This document shows positions 1 to 11,178 of a stretch of DNA of 64,000 bases, piece by piece; within the stretch, counting starts at the first letter, position 1; each line of letters opens with the position of its first letter. This DNA comes from Hermodice carunculata (Eukaryota; Annelida; Polychaeta; Eunicida; Amphinomidae). The stretch lies in the NCBI GenBank assembly GCA_964020975.1, contig OZ026617.1, positions 26,641,754 to 26,705,753 on the forward strand. The letters are read 5' to 3'. The position numbers and the translations under genes are program-made. The notes beneath the pieces are model-generated. The model worked only from the letters and a program-made list of their open reading frames with translations, was not told the origin of the DNA and ran no database searches.

Positions 1-43
1 GGTGAACTTTTCGGAAATTTTCTTCCCCCTTTTTTCTCCGCAG

Positions 44-79
44 ATAGGAATTGGCAAGAGGGGATTGTATGCAAGCTAA
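44..79 (+). CDS. Candidate 3' terminal exon of an unknown host gene
   Basis: A strong acceptor-like tract (pyrimidine-rich stretch ending in CTCCGCAG at 43) is followed by eleven open codons (IGIGKRGLYAS) and a TAA at 77-79. An AATAAA at 263-268 would suit a polyadenylation signal, giving a short 3' UTR. Another frame after the same acceptor also stays open for about 20 codons, so the phase is undecided. No protein family is recognisable from so few residues. Such acceptor and AATAAA matches occur often by chance in AT-rich DNA; the call rests on their order alone. Confidence 0.2.
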   Translation: MGIGKRGLYAS

Positions 80-2640
80 GTACACAGTCCCATATCATGC
101 TTGCGCATTAGCTGTAATGATTAGTCGTATGGGGAATGTGACACTTTTTGTGTCCCGAGCAGCCACTGTTTGAACACAAATTTGCACAGAATATGTGTGT
201 TTGATAGTGCTTTGTGACTGATGTTGAAGGAGGCCCTGCTAGCCTTGATTTTCCTATTTGCCAATAAAGCTGCATTGAGCACTGGCTTTCCAAGCCTTCT
301 TTGCACATGGTCCCAGTCTATTAAAGACAGACAAAAGCAGAGCTTGCTTTGGGCTGGGCCGGCTCAATGTTGTTCATACCATGGCATATTTACACTTGGC
401 TTATGGATTATTCACTCCTCTCTCATGTTTCTCTGTGTAATTGACAAATATTTGACTGACAGATGTGTTTGGGCCATCAATAGCACTCATTCTATCCAAG
501 TTACATATTTGTTTTTAATTAATATCTAATCCTTGCCAGTGTGAAATTAAGCAAAAATGAAATATTGGTCCAGCCATGGTGGGCAGGGCCTCATTTGCAT
601 GGAAGCCCCTCCCACTTGGAGGGTTGACTGGCAGCAACAAGTTGTACCTTTTAGCCTATCAGAAAAGAATGTGATGATGGCCATGAAATGTGGTTAGAAG
701 CAGTTCACAGATGCAGAGGAAAGTAAGATGCTTGTGTTTGTGATGCATGACTCATCATCTCATGACCTGAACACATGCTTGTTTCTCCCTCAGCAAGAGT
801 TCCCATTAAAACTAGCCTCTTGGCTATTCATTGGGCTTTCTAGTTAGCCAACTCACAGATTACTTGCCAGGATAAGTCTAGCTGGTTTTAGGACTGACAT
901 TGTCAGATGGTGATCTGGATTTAACTCCAGAAACCAATATGGTGCCGGGCTGCTATGATTTCAAGACTGCAGCAATCTTGGGACATTTGACTTAATAAAT
1001 AAAAAGAGTGGGTGTGTGAGATTCAGCCTATCTTTTCAAGCTTATTGACTAGGAGATGCAGAGGTGGGTGGGATGTTGGGGCAAGTTTTTTAGATTATGT
1101 GTTAGTATACATGAGTAGTCAATTTTGAGTGTGAGGGTTGTTAATATTACTGGCCTCATCAAAGGTGGCCTCATTTATGATAAGGCAGTCTGCATTGTAT
1201 CTGAAAAATGTGCCCCTTCCCTTCCCATCCCTACCCCCCCTCAAAGACACTCCCCCCTTCCCCCCTCCCCCCCCCCCCCAAAAAAAAAGTCCCTTGAAGT
1301 GACAGTGTATTTAAAGAACTGGAACCATCTCTGCTGGAAAGTAGCCACTTGTATATAAGCAGAGGTGAGGTTTTGTTGATAGTTTGTCCGTCATTGGCAG
1401 ACAGGGGTCTGTTTTAGTGCCTTGAAGACAGATTTACAACCAAACACACTCAGCTTCTTTCTCAGTTTTGAGAAGCTTTGCCGAAAGATGCATGGCAGTT
1501 GCCCATTCTTATGCCACCCATTAAGTCAGGAGTTGGCCACTTTTTCTTGAAGACTGTTTTGGGTTTGTTGGAGGAATCTCTGTCTGTGTATTCATTGTGG
1601 GAGATTGAGTTATCTCTGGGGAAAGTGGCTGAGGATGAAGTGGCTGACATTGAGTTTTGTCTGCATAAACTGACCTCATAAAGACATTGGGATAAAAAAA
1701 AAATCAGTAAATCCCCCAATGTTGTTTTAAAATTATCAGTTATAGCAATGAATGGTACAGTTAAGATGCAAACAGAACGTTCTACAGTTGGTAAATTTAA
1801 AAAAAAAATCAAAAGAAAATAATTGCCTCCAGATTAATAACGCATGAAAATAGTTATAAAATACTGTATTGCCCCCACTTAGGGCCCCTGGCTGCCTCCT
1901 TGGAGTGCAAATGAAAAAAAGAATCAGGCCAATATATAGAAATGATATTTTACCTGTAATGTTCAAAGGACAGTTCTAAATTGAGTGTTAATTACGTTGT
2001 AATTTTGAGAGCACAGTAGGCACTTAATGGAGGGAGTACGGAATGCAGGAAGAAAACATGATTTAAAGCTCTTTAAAAAGTGTTACAAATGAAGTGATAA
2101 AATACTACTTGACAAGACCAGAAGATTGCTCAAGAATGTCAGTTTATGATTATATGCGAAAAAAAACGTTGTGAGATAGGTAATGGATGAAGATACGGCA
2201 GTAAGGCACAGATGAAATATCTATGTGCAAGATCAGCTGAATATATCGGATACAGGACAAAAAATGGACAGAAGATAGGAAAGGTTTGTGCATGAATCTG
2301 TGAGCATAAATCATTTCCTCTTTGCCACTGCTTTCTTGAGGAACATTAACCCTTTACCCTTTGAAACAAGTGGGTGCAGTGATGACCACCTGACCACTCA
2401 AGCCAGCAGACAATAATAACCCGGGACGGACAAAAAATGGTGGACAGCAGCCATCAACCAAGTAGATGTCTGCCACAAAACAATGTAGGGCAAGCGGTGC
2501 ATGATAGACCTGGCTTGGTCATAGAATCAACTTTATTTACAGGTGGCCTAAAAAACTACAACTCTCTCTGCTGTGTTGATTCCAAGGCTGGTTCCTCCTG
2601 TTGGCAGTAGATGGCGTTTTATCCAGCTGAGACCTGGCCA
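80..2640. other. Unrecognised non-coding stretch
   Basis: No domain, RNA gene or clear mobile element is visible. It holds a C-run followed by an A-run (about 1,263-1,288), an octamer-like ATTTGCAT near 591, and several short A-runs. Short open frames here show no recognisable protein character. Confidence 0.6.
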
Positions 2641-2649
2641 AAATACTGC

Positions 2650-2672
2650 TTTTTTTTTTTTTTTTTTTTTTT
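2650..2672. repeat. Poly-T run (23 T)
   Basis: An uninterrupted T homopolymer followed by a T-rich tail. It could be the A-tail of a minus-strand retroposon, but no recognisable body adjoins it. Confidence 0.7.
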
Positions 2673-2964
2673 CTTTTCATGCGGGCAGTAGTCACTGGTG
2701 CAATAGATGTGAAAGGGGAGCCTTCTGTATTTGTGTGTGGATTGCTCAAAGACACGGTGGTCAGACTACACTTGGCCGTTTCAGTGGAGTAATGAGACCA
2801 TATCAAAGAAATAGGCACATTTTATTGAAATTAAGACAAAAGAATAGAAGCAAAAGACTGAATTGAAAAAAGAATGATAAAAATAACTGATTTTTTTTCT
2901 TTTTTAAGAAACAGAGAAAGTGAATAAAAACTGTAACCTGTAACAGATCTACTGTATGACCATG

Positions 2965-3170
2965 CAAACCAGTACATAACTGGTACATAAACTCTCAAAC
3001 CAGAACACAACCACTCCATTACTGTGCAGTCCAGTACATAACTGGTACATGAACTCTCAAACCAGAACACAACCACTCCATCACCATGAAAACCAGTACA
3101 TAACTGGTACATGAACTCTCAAACCAGAACACAACCACTCCATCACCATGAAAACCAGTACATAACATGC
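2965..3170. repeat. 62-bp tandem repeat, about 3.3 copies
   Basis: The string AGTACATAACTGGTACAT recurs at 2,971, 3,033 and 3,095, and its first part again at 3,157, a constant step of 62 bp. The units are nearly identical and hold the phrases CTCAAACCAGAACACAACCACTCC. The array ends when the second half of the unit changes after 3,166. The period is not a multiple of three and there are no unique spacers, so it is neither coding nor a CRISPR. Confidence 0.9.
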
Positions 3171-3780
3171 ACTGCATGAGCATTAAAACCAGTACACACA
3201 TGGCCACTGAAGAACTATGCCGAACCAGTATGCAATAACCACTGCATAACCACTCAAACCAGTACACAACAACCAGTACATGGCCACTGAAATGGTGCAA
3301 CCACTGCATAACCCATAGGTGTCAACCCATAAAGTTCTTAATTGGGAGGTCCAGGTAAATTGAGAATAGAAATAAAGAAAGTGAGAGTTGACAGATATGA
3401 TAACCACTGAATTCAACTGTGGACAACAGCCACTGCATTACCACTCAAAATCTAGTGTCAAAAGCCTTACTTCTGGCCGATGAGCCAGTCACTAATCTGT
3501 CAGCCAATTGTATTCTGCAAAAAATATGTTCAAACTGAACCAGTATTTTATAACAACCGCTGCATGGATCAGCACTGAAACCAGCACACAGCCACTGCAT
3601 AGTTACTGAAACCAGTGAACACCAGCCACTGCACAGCCAGAATACAACCATCTTCTAACCGGTGTATGACAACCAGTGTATGACCATTCAAATTAGTACA
3701 TTGTGTACACCAAAACCAGTGGAATTATTACAGAACAACCACCCCATGACGTTTCAAAACAAGTGGACAAAAAACCACAG
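3171..3780. repeat. Degenerate CCAGT/CCACTG-rich tract
   Basis: Short phrases such as AAACCAGTAC, CCACTGCATAACCACT and ACCAGTGTATGACC recur at irregular spacing. It reads like the decayed extension of the neighbouring 62-bp array, interrupted around 3,315-3,400 and 3,445-3,540 by unrelated sequence. Confidence 0.6.
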
Positions 3781-4415
3781 TATTCATTCCAATAGTAGCC
3801 TGCTGTGCTAATGCAAAGATTTCCTGGAGCAGACGTGGTTTTCGCAGAGTTTTGTGATAATGATATGTCTTACTTTACAATGCCACAAGCAATTACACTT
3901 ATTACAGGATCCAAGAGCATAAACTAACAACAGTGAACCCTCTTCTTTCATCATAAGCAGTTAATTTTTTAAAAATTATTGAAAATACTGTATTTTAAAA
4001 TAATTTTTGATAAAAACCCCAAGATTTGAAAAAATAGGGTGTGCGCTTCTGTTGGGATGTGTGCTACTATTGGAATCAATACGGTACTTCATGATTTTTA
4101 TGAGCGTCTGCAACTGTGGTTGTTGCATAGGACTTGGGGTTGTAATGTGACTGCAGGAGAGGCCTGAATACATGATATATTGTTCCTGAAAGTAAAGGGT
4201 GTATGTATTTGAGGTTAGGAATTGCCTGTGCTATATGATTGTGTTTGTTGGTTTTGAATAATGCGTCTAATATGTAATTTTGTGCATGTGACCTAAAAAA
4301 ATACACGTTGTACAGTCTATGCTATAATTATTCTATTTCCAACCAGAGCCGCAGCACACAGTTAACATTATTTCTGAGCATTCATCACACATTTCTATCC
4401 GGCCTACTTTTTTTG
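3781..4415. other. Unrecognised non-coding stretch
   Basis: Plain AT-rich sequence. No repeat structure or coding signal seen. Confidence 0.5.
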
Positions 4416-4419
4416 CTCT

Positions 4420-4560
4420 TTGACAATGAAGTGTGAAACTTCACACACACACACACACATGTATCCAGGCCCAAGGGTATGTCATGTGATAAAAGTAGGT
4501 CACTGGGTCGGCTATATGGGTTACATCAGCTGCAGGTGGAGGAGGCTTATCATTTTTACT
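4420..4560. repeat. Dispersed repeat fragment with (CA)n
   Basis: A (CA)n run at about 4,441-4,459 sits inside a fragment with the phrases GTGAAACTT, ATGTATC, GGGTATGTCATG and AAAGTAGGTCACTGGGTC. The same ordered phrases occur at 54,420-54,880 and 59,220-59,380, so this is a third copy of that family. Confidence 0.6.
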
Positions 4561-4799
4561 TCCACCAATCTGTGAATGCATATTTTATTTCAGCTAAGTC
4601 GCTTGTAGGATGGATGTGCATCCATTATCTGTCTCTCCATTAATAATTCACACATAAGACTCCTTTTCTGAAATCATCAGCCAAATCTTCATCAAATTTG
4701 ATGGCATGGACTGTGGGTGAATCTCTACCAAGTATTTTCAGTAAGCCAAGCATCAGGGATTTCAGTGAGTCCATTGTTGTGGATGACTGGTCAATTGTT

Positions 4800-6055
4800 A
4801 GCTTAGCTGACTTGTCAGTCAGCTAAGGTTTTGTGGTGGTTTGGCATTCGTTGTCTGTCCGTTCGTCAGCATCCACAATTCACATTTTCAACTTCTCCAA
4901 AACCACTGGCCAGATTCACCTCAAACTTGGTGGGAATGTACCTTGGCTGGGTCTCTTCCAAGTTTATACAAATGGTCACAGTCCAGTGATTTTTGGATTT
5001 TTTATGAATTTTTTTGTTCATTTTTTTGGCCAAATCTTAAAAAATCTTCTCTGGAACTGCTCGGCCAATTGCTTCGAAATTGCCTGGGGAGACTTCTTGG
5101 GACCCTGAGACCTTAACTATTCAACAGGTGGCACTCTGATTTTTCAAATATTTTGTATTTTAAAAAATGTGTTCTTGCTATTTTTGATTTCTCCCAAACC
5201 GTCAATCAGATTATGCTGAAGCTTGGTGGAAATATTCCTTGTGGAAGGGCCAACCAAAGCTGGTCACAGGATGGTGTTACTTTGAATCCCCAATTTTTAA
5301 TGAATTTTTTAATTGGGGTACTAAAGGCTAATGCATACAGTTCTGTTGATTACTGTGTGTTAAATTGAATGGGGATTGCGATTTTTTATTTATTTATTTT
5401 TTTTGGGGGGGGGGGTCATTTTTTGGCCAAATCTTAAAAGATCCTCTTTTTCAGAACCACTTGGCCAATTGATTAAAAAATTGCAAAGGAACACTTTAGG
5501 GCATGACAGCAGGAGTTACACAGTACATGGGTTACCTTGACCTCATTCTCAGGGTCACGAGGAAACTTAGGTATATCTAACTCTTCAGATGATAGCTTGA
5601 GAACCATTTCAGCCTTGACTTTGATGTTTTACATGGTTATGATTCTTTTTGAGGGCCATATTCAGACAGTTTATGAGTGACCTTGACATCATTCCCAAGG
5701 TCACAGGATAACTGACATGCAATTGAACATTTACTTAATAACTTCAGCTCTATTTTGAGTTAAGATCTTGATGTTGCACATTAATGTTTCTCTAAGAAGG
5801 TGATGCGTAGACAGTACATGAGTGACCTTGACCTCATTTCTGGGATCTCAGTGCAACATACATGAATTTTACTCTTCACTGTAACGTGAAAACTACTTGA
5901 ACTGAGACCTTGATATTGCACATGTTAGTGTTCTTCCATAAAGGTCAGACTTACTCAGTACATGGGTAACCTTGATTCTATCCAAAGTACACAGAACCAC
6001 AAGTGTGATGAATCTCTAGGGCAGCTGAGCATGGGCTGTTCACACAGCCCTCTTG
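4800..6055 (+). mobile_element. Helentron-like non-autonomous element, copy A
   Basis: The left end is a hairpin at 4,802-4,827 (CTTAGCTGACT, loop TGTC, AGTCAGCTAAG). The right end has an inverted match to it, GCAGCTGAGC at 6,021-6,030, then a terminal hairpin (GGGCTGT, loop TCAC, ACAGCCC, 6,033-6,050) and TCTTG. One arm at the very terminus, the other internal to a 3' hairpin, fits the asymmetric inverted repeats known for Helentrons (Helitron2). The last 360 bp align closely with 49,745-50,133 (copy B). The interior repeats GACCTTGA..GCACATG phrases and encodes nothing recognisable. Ends are judged by eye. Confidence 0.6.
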
Positions 6056-7050
6056 ATTTTCATAAAAACTTCAACCTGTCATGAAACTGCCCAACCTATT
6101 GCTTTGAAGTAACAAGTTCAGGGGCATGTCTTTGAGCCCCTGGTTCTTGGTGTGTTAATTTCATGGGTGACATTGACTCCAAGGTTACAGGGCAATATAA
6201 GTTTTTGGTCTAGAACTCAAATGTTATTTGAGCAAGGATTTTGAAAACCTAGCCTGGTGATTTTCCGTTTAAATGGCTAGGCTGGTCAGACATTTCAATA
6301 GTTTTGATGCAATTTTCAAGATCACAAGGAAGTTTTAGTGTATGTTATTATGGGATGATAATGCAAGATGTATGTGAACCAAGATATCGATATTCCACAT
6401 GCTGATGGTCTTTATATAGGGCAGGTTGAGACTGCACATGGGTGACTATGATACCATTCCAGGGTTGAAACCACTATCATATTTACTATGCATTTTCATA
6501 TTAGTATAAAGACCTGTTTGTCATAATATAGATAGGAATTTTAATAAAATCTGGTTGTCGTGCTGGAGGTTTGCCGTTCTTCCAAAATGTAATAACAAGA
6601 AGGGAGAAGGGGGGAGGCCATCAATTTTTGAAAGTTATATCAATGTTTATGTGTCAAACCGGAAAAACGTGTCCTGATCCATAACCTTTATTAACCAAAG
6701 GAGCCAAAGGAACTTACCCCTTACTCCCAGATGGCCCCAGCTGCAGCACATCCTTACTCCCATTTATGATGATACTAGGTATGTGCCACTCTGAAGACCC
6801 CTCTTTTCAGCGAAATTTTACTAACAAAGGTCCAGTATTTTGACAAAAATTCCCTAGAAAAGGTAATCTTTCTCTTTTATAGCTCAAAATTCAGGAAATT
6901 TTCCCAAAGGTCAAAATTTTCTCCCTGGAGCACTTTTGGTGCCAATTTGGGACCATAGTTATGTCTCCCTGTGGAAGCCGGGGGACATATTGTTTTAGTG
7001 CCGGTTTCTTCCGCTTCTTCTGCTTGTTGTTGTTGTTGTCGTTGTTCAGG
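6056..7050. other. Repeat-derived non-coding stretch
   Basis: Diverged phrases of the same dispersed family continue to about 6,480 (TTGACTCCAAGGTTACAGGG, GATATTCCACATG). The rest, 6,481-7,050, shows nothing I recognise apart from a small (GTT)n stretch near 7,025. Confidence 0.5.
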
Positions 7051-7329
7051 TTCTTCAACACTTGGTTTCCGTGCGATAAGTCTTGAAGGACTTGACAGAA
7101 TTTGATGAAACTTGGTAGGATTATGTATCTAGGCAAGACCTAGGTTGGGATTGTATTTGGATGACCTTGAGCGAATTCTCAAGGTCACAGGGTCACTTAT
7201 GTGAAATTGGTTTCTGTTCGATAAGTCATGAAGAACAGGATGGAATTTGATGAAACTGGGTAGGATTATGTATCTTGAGCAAATTAGACGAGGGCAAGGC
7301 CAAAAATGAAGGTTGTCCTCCTGAAAAAT

Positions 7330-7368
7330 GCCTGACTGGTTTCGACACTGCTGTGTCTTATCAGAGGC
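7330..7368 (-). ncRNA. Hammerhead-ribozyme-like motif (one core change)
   Basis: Minus strand, 5' to 3': helix I arm GCCT, core CTGATAA, helix II GACAC with loop AGCA and GTGTC, core GAAA, minimal helix III (C, CA, G), then TC and the predicted cleavage site, then AGGC closing helix I. All pairs are Watson-Crick. The consensus core is CUGAUGA; here the G8 position reads A, which is known to impair cleavage, so this copy is probably inactive or weak. Layout matches the motif at 57,809-57,847 part for part. Confidence 0.65.
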
Positions 7369-7392
7369 TGCTGTGAAGGCTGTGCGTACATG

Positions 7393-7401
7393 CTTTATAT
7401 A
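7393..7401 (-). promoter_or_regulatory. TATA-like box upstream of hammerhead motif
   Basis: Minus strand TATATAAAG lies 25 bp before the first paired base of the hammerhead fold. A transcript starting at the usual TATA distance would begin at or in helix I. Inference from sequence spacing only. Confidence 0.4.
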
Positions 7402-7996
7402 GTTGGGTGTAACATACACGTAACTAGGGTCCAGGTGTATGTTTCACGTGTACGGTCTTGCACGTGTGACGTCACAACGGCCTTAACTGACACCCTTGAT
7501 ATGTTTAACCCTATTTGCAATGTACTGTGGGTATACCTGGGTGTCACAGCTGTGACACTCATTAAAAAAAAAAAAAAAAAAAAGGATTATGTATCTTGAC
7601 AAGACCTAGGTTTGGATTGTATTTGGCTGACCTTGACTTAATTTTCAAGGTCACAGGGTCATTTATGTGAAATTTGTTTCTCTGCAATAAGTCTTGAAGA
7701 ACTTGATGAAAATTGCTAGAGTAATGTATCTAGGTGAGAGCTAAAATAGGATTGTAATTTTCAAGCAAACTTGGTCATTTGTAATTTGTTATCACCTGTA
7801 GCTTATTCAGAGACGTAAGTGTTCCACTGGGAGACATTTGATTTTCTGTTGGAAAATCAGTGTGTTCTAGTTTCTACTATTTTGCTTAAAAATTTCCCTA
7901 GCAAAGGTATCATTTTTGTGAAAAAGTGCCCTAACAAAGGGTGGGTTTTTGAAAGGTCAAGCCCCACACACCCAAAAATTTGGGAAGTACCCCCCT

Positions 7997-8017
7997 CCCC
8001 CCCCCCCCCCCCCCCCC
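7997..8017. repeat. Poly-C run (21 C)
   Basis: Uninterrupted C homopolymer, preceded by CCCCCT. The complementary strand could form a G-quadruplex. Confidence 0.9.
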
Positions 8018-10890
8018 GGCCCTTGCTCCTAGATGGCCCCACTTGTGCAGCGGATCCTGTTAAAACTGGTGCCATCTACAGTCTGAAGTCCTGTTCTCCA
8101 GGTTGAACATCAGCTTGCCTCTCTATTTGTTGTGCAGGTTTAATATTCATTCACATTTATGTTCACCACCACTGGTTGTCAGAGCTAGCTAGGCAGGCAG
8201 GCATTCCATTTAATGAGGACTGGAATCGTATTTTGTTTGCATGTCAAAATAATTCTGCCGGAAAAGGGAAGACAGTTTTCTTGTGCAGGCATCAGAAGAA
8301 TACCAGCCTATTAAGTTTAGGTCTGACACAAGTGTAAACTATCTGTGGAACTTGACCCCTGGAACATACAACTGGAAAATGAGATTAACAAAGAGGTGAC
8401 ATCAGTGATAAGTGTTGTCAATGAGAGAAACACTTGACAGTATATACCATCCTTTTTATTTCTTTCTTTCTTTTGTCTTAAGTTTGAAAAAAAAAAAATC
8501 CCCACCCCACCCCCATCCACAAGCATTATTGAAGACAGTTGCTATCTAGAGCCCAAAGGCCCAAGAACATGAATCAGTCATGTATAATGTCACTAAATCA
8601 TATAAGTATGTAAAACACTGCTGTCTGATGCCCTAGCTATGTCAGTTGGTTTTGGCAGAAAAGAACTAGTGCAGTGTTTTTGTTTTGTTTTTGTTTTTTT
8701 ATTTAAACTTATCGATGTTGTAATTATATCACGCTTCACCCGTGTTCATCATATGATGCAGTACACTTGATAAGTATGTGTTTGGGCCTCAGAAGAAGAA
8801 GAAGAAAAAATAAAGATTTATATTATGCACAGATATGTGTGTGAGTCTAGGATGAAAGCAAATACCCAAGGACATAAATCAAGTATTCTGTTGATTGACG
8901 CAGGTTATATGATTATCATGAACCAGCTGTAAAAAGGTCATGAATGAATGTGTATTAAATGAATATGGGAACAGCCTGATGGAATTTCCCCAAGCAGTGT
9001 ATGATATATGACTTTGTGACATGATGGCATTATGGGTCGATATCATATACCCTTGGGGGGAAAAAAATCAAGCCATCTTGCTTTTATTGGCAATTCATAC
9101 CTTTCAGTTCAAGAATTGCTGTCTTACAAAGTCTTTATTTTTGAGTGAGAATAATCTTGATCAGTATTTAGCATTTAACAGGACATAGTTGCTGGTATGA
9201 TTTCATGCACCATACTTGGTGTTATGTGTGAGTATATATGGTTGGTGTACACAGGAAATGAAGTGAAGGGTTTCCAAGTAGAAATGGAGAAAGATACATG
9301 AAAATAACGCTCCAGACTGCTTTTCATGGACAGCTCTTGCAGCACAAACCATGCAGCCAGAATTCCAGTGATTCTGCAGAGTGTTGAGATAGAGAAGGTG
9401 TTGTAAGCCGGAGAAAGTGATACTCAGTTAGCAGGCAGCGTAAGCTGATGAATTGCTCTCCCTGTAAATAGACGCCAGTGTCCTTTCAGCCCTCTTTTTT
9501 TTTTTTTTTGAGATCATGGTCACTGCCTCTATAGCTGTTCCTACCAGACTGCCATTCAAGATGGCCAAGGTGAGGCACGGACCACCAAGCTACAGACAAG
9601 GTTGTCAAATAAAACTGTGCACCCAATCTAAAGTGGGCTGCTATCACTGTCTTATTTTACACCTTCTTCTGGATGCCGTTGTCGACGTACTTGCAAAACA
9701 GCGTGAAACAGAAACCCCTGGAGGGTCTGTTGTTGAAACTCTTAAAACTGGCAGGTGCTTGACCTTTGACCTTGACTTTGGCTTTGGTCTTTGGCCGTGT
9801 ATTTGGGACGAGGACAGAGATGATGGGGTTTTTTTTTGTGCGCCCATTTTTGACAATCTTAAGCTATCTGGCATTAACAAGCTGAATACATAATCTTAAT
9901 AGGCTGCATAAACATACTCCAAACACAAGAACATGCAGTGTTTAGAAAGAAACAGAATCTTGTGAGAAAAAAAAGAAGTGATTGCATGATCAATTGTGTG
10001 TGTTATGTGTCAAGATTACTGCACTTATACTGGGGTTAGGCAAGAGGGGGCCACCACTGAGTTATGCATACAAGGATGGGAAATGGCAAAAACATGTATG
10101 TTGATAGTAGACTTGTTGGTGACATTGAAGTGCTCAGATATATTCAGGTTTGAATCAGATATACAGGCAAACAAAACATAACAGTAAGTACCTAAGATTT
10201 TTTACCATGTGTCTCTTGCAGTTTTAAGTAAAACATACCCGGGGAATTTACTTTGCATGACTTCTTGGTTTTATCTGGTGTTGAGTTGCAATGATAATAA
10301 AGAACAAGCAAAACATCTGGGATAATGGCATTAATATTTGTGCCAAAGTGGTGCGTGTTTATAGTTGACGCAAGTATTAATGCTCAGTTTTTGGATGTTT
10401 TTCAATGCTCTATTTTAACGCTTTTACCGTTCAGTTAAATGGTGTCTGTGCTCTGTTTGGTGTGGGTTATGTGCTCAGCGTCTGATTTTTGCCACAGGAA
10501 AACTCTTGACCTAGGGCATGCTGTCCTAATGGGTTTTATCTTAAAATCATTCAAAATATTTTTCGTTAACAGGAAAACAGAAAAAAGTTGAAACAGACGA
10601 CATTTGACATGGGCCATTTCATAGGGGAGGGATGAAACTAGAACACTGATGTTTATTAATGACTGACACAATACATATTGTCACACTACAATGGTACCAA
10701 GCCCCTTTGCCAGGGGAACTATCTGGTGGTTTAGTTCCTTTGATTGCTTCTATTTGTCTAAAGGTGTCAGCAGGAACCACAAACAAGTGGTGCCACCATG
10801 TAATCATAGTGCTTCTGACACTCCTAATTGGCCGCCTTCATAACACCACATTCAGATGACAACTGTGTTTGCAATGGTGTAGTGATTGGA
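8018..10890. other. Unrecognised non-coding stretch
   Basis: No repeat family or coding domain identified. An open frame at 9,516-9,893 (125 aa, plus) begins after a T-run and resembles no family I know; it has no hydrophobic core pattern or motif that would support it. Short homopolymers (T at about 9,498-9,510, A near 8,488) are the only other structure. Confidence 0.5.
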
Positions 10891-11178
10891 CACCTGGGAG
10901 TCAAACTCAAACTCAAACTCAAACTCAAAACTCATTTATTTTAGCCAATCAATACAATGACGATTTCAATATTGAGAAATATGTACATAATGATAAAAAA
11001 TTGATGTGGCTAGGGGGACTCCTATTAAGACAAATACATGTCGCTCTCATAGGAGCCACCTTTAAGTCTTAAACATTTGAAACAATATAGATGGCAGTTA
11101 CTTTAACAATAAATGTCGAAATAAACTTCAAGATATAATACAGTTTACACACACAACATGGGTGGGAAAATATAATTG

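Larger units (their letters stand above)
7279..7582 (-). mobile_element. Short Penelope-like insertion with 17-bp target duplication
   Basis: The 17 bases AGGATTATGTATCTTGA stand at 7,262-7,278 and again at 7,583-7,599, flanking 304 bp that interrupt a tandem repeat unit. The insert ends on the plus strand in about 20 A. On the minus strand it has a TATA-like box (7,393-7,401) and a hammerhead-like fold (7,330-7,368). The plus-strand phrase TTTATATAGTTGGGTGTAAC (7,394 on) resembles TTTTATAGTGAGGTGTAAC at 57,873-57,891 in the Penelope-like element, so the two ends are probably related. It encodes no protein I recognise; it may be a truncated or non-autonomous copy. Confidence 0.65.
7064..7790. 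repeat. 145-bp tandem repeat, about 2.8 copies, split by an insertion
   Basis: The phrase GGTTTC..ATAAGTC starts at 7,064, 7,209 and 7,672. Removing the 304-bp insertion and its 17-bp duplication leaves a period of about 145 bp. Each unit holds GAATTTGATGAAACTTGG, GGATTATGTATCT, then TGACCTTGA and TCAAGGTCA as inverted arms 8-9 bp apart. Related arrays lie at 27,590-28,250 and 48,400-48,900. Confidence 0.85.

Noticed and set aside
2965-3170. CRISPR array
   Set aside because: Direct repeats abut with no unique spacers, and the surroundings are eukaryotic repeat DNA.
9516-9893. 125-aa open frame after a T-run
   Set aside because: No recognisable family, no splice or promoter context, low-complexity start.
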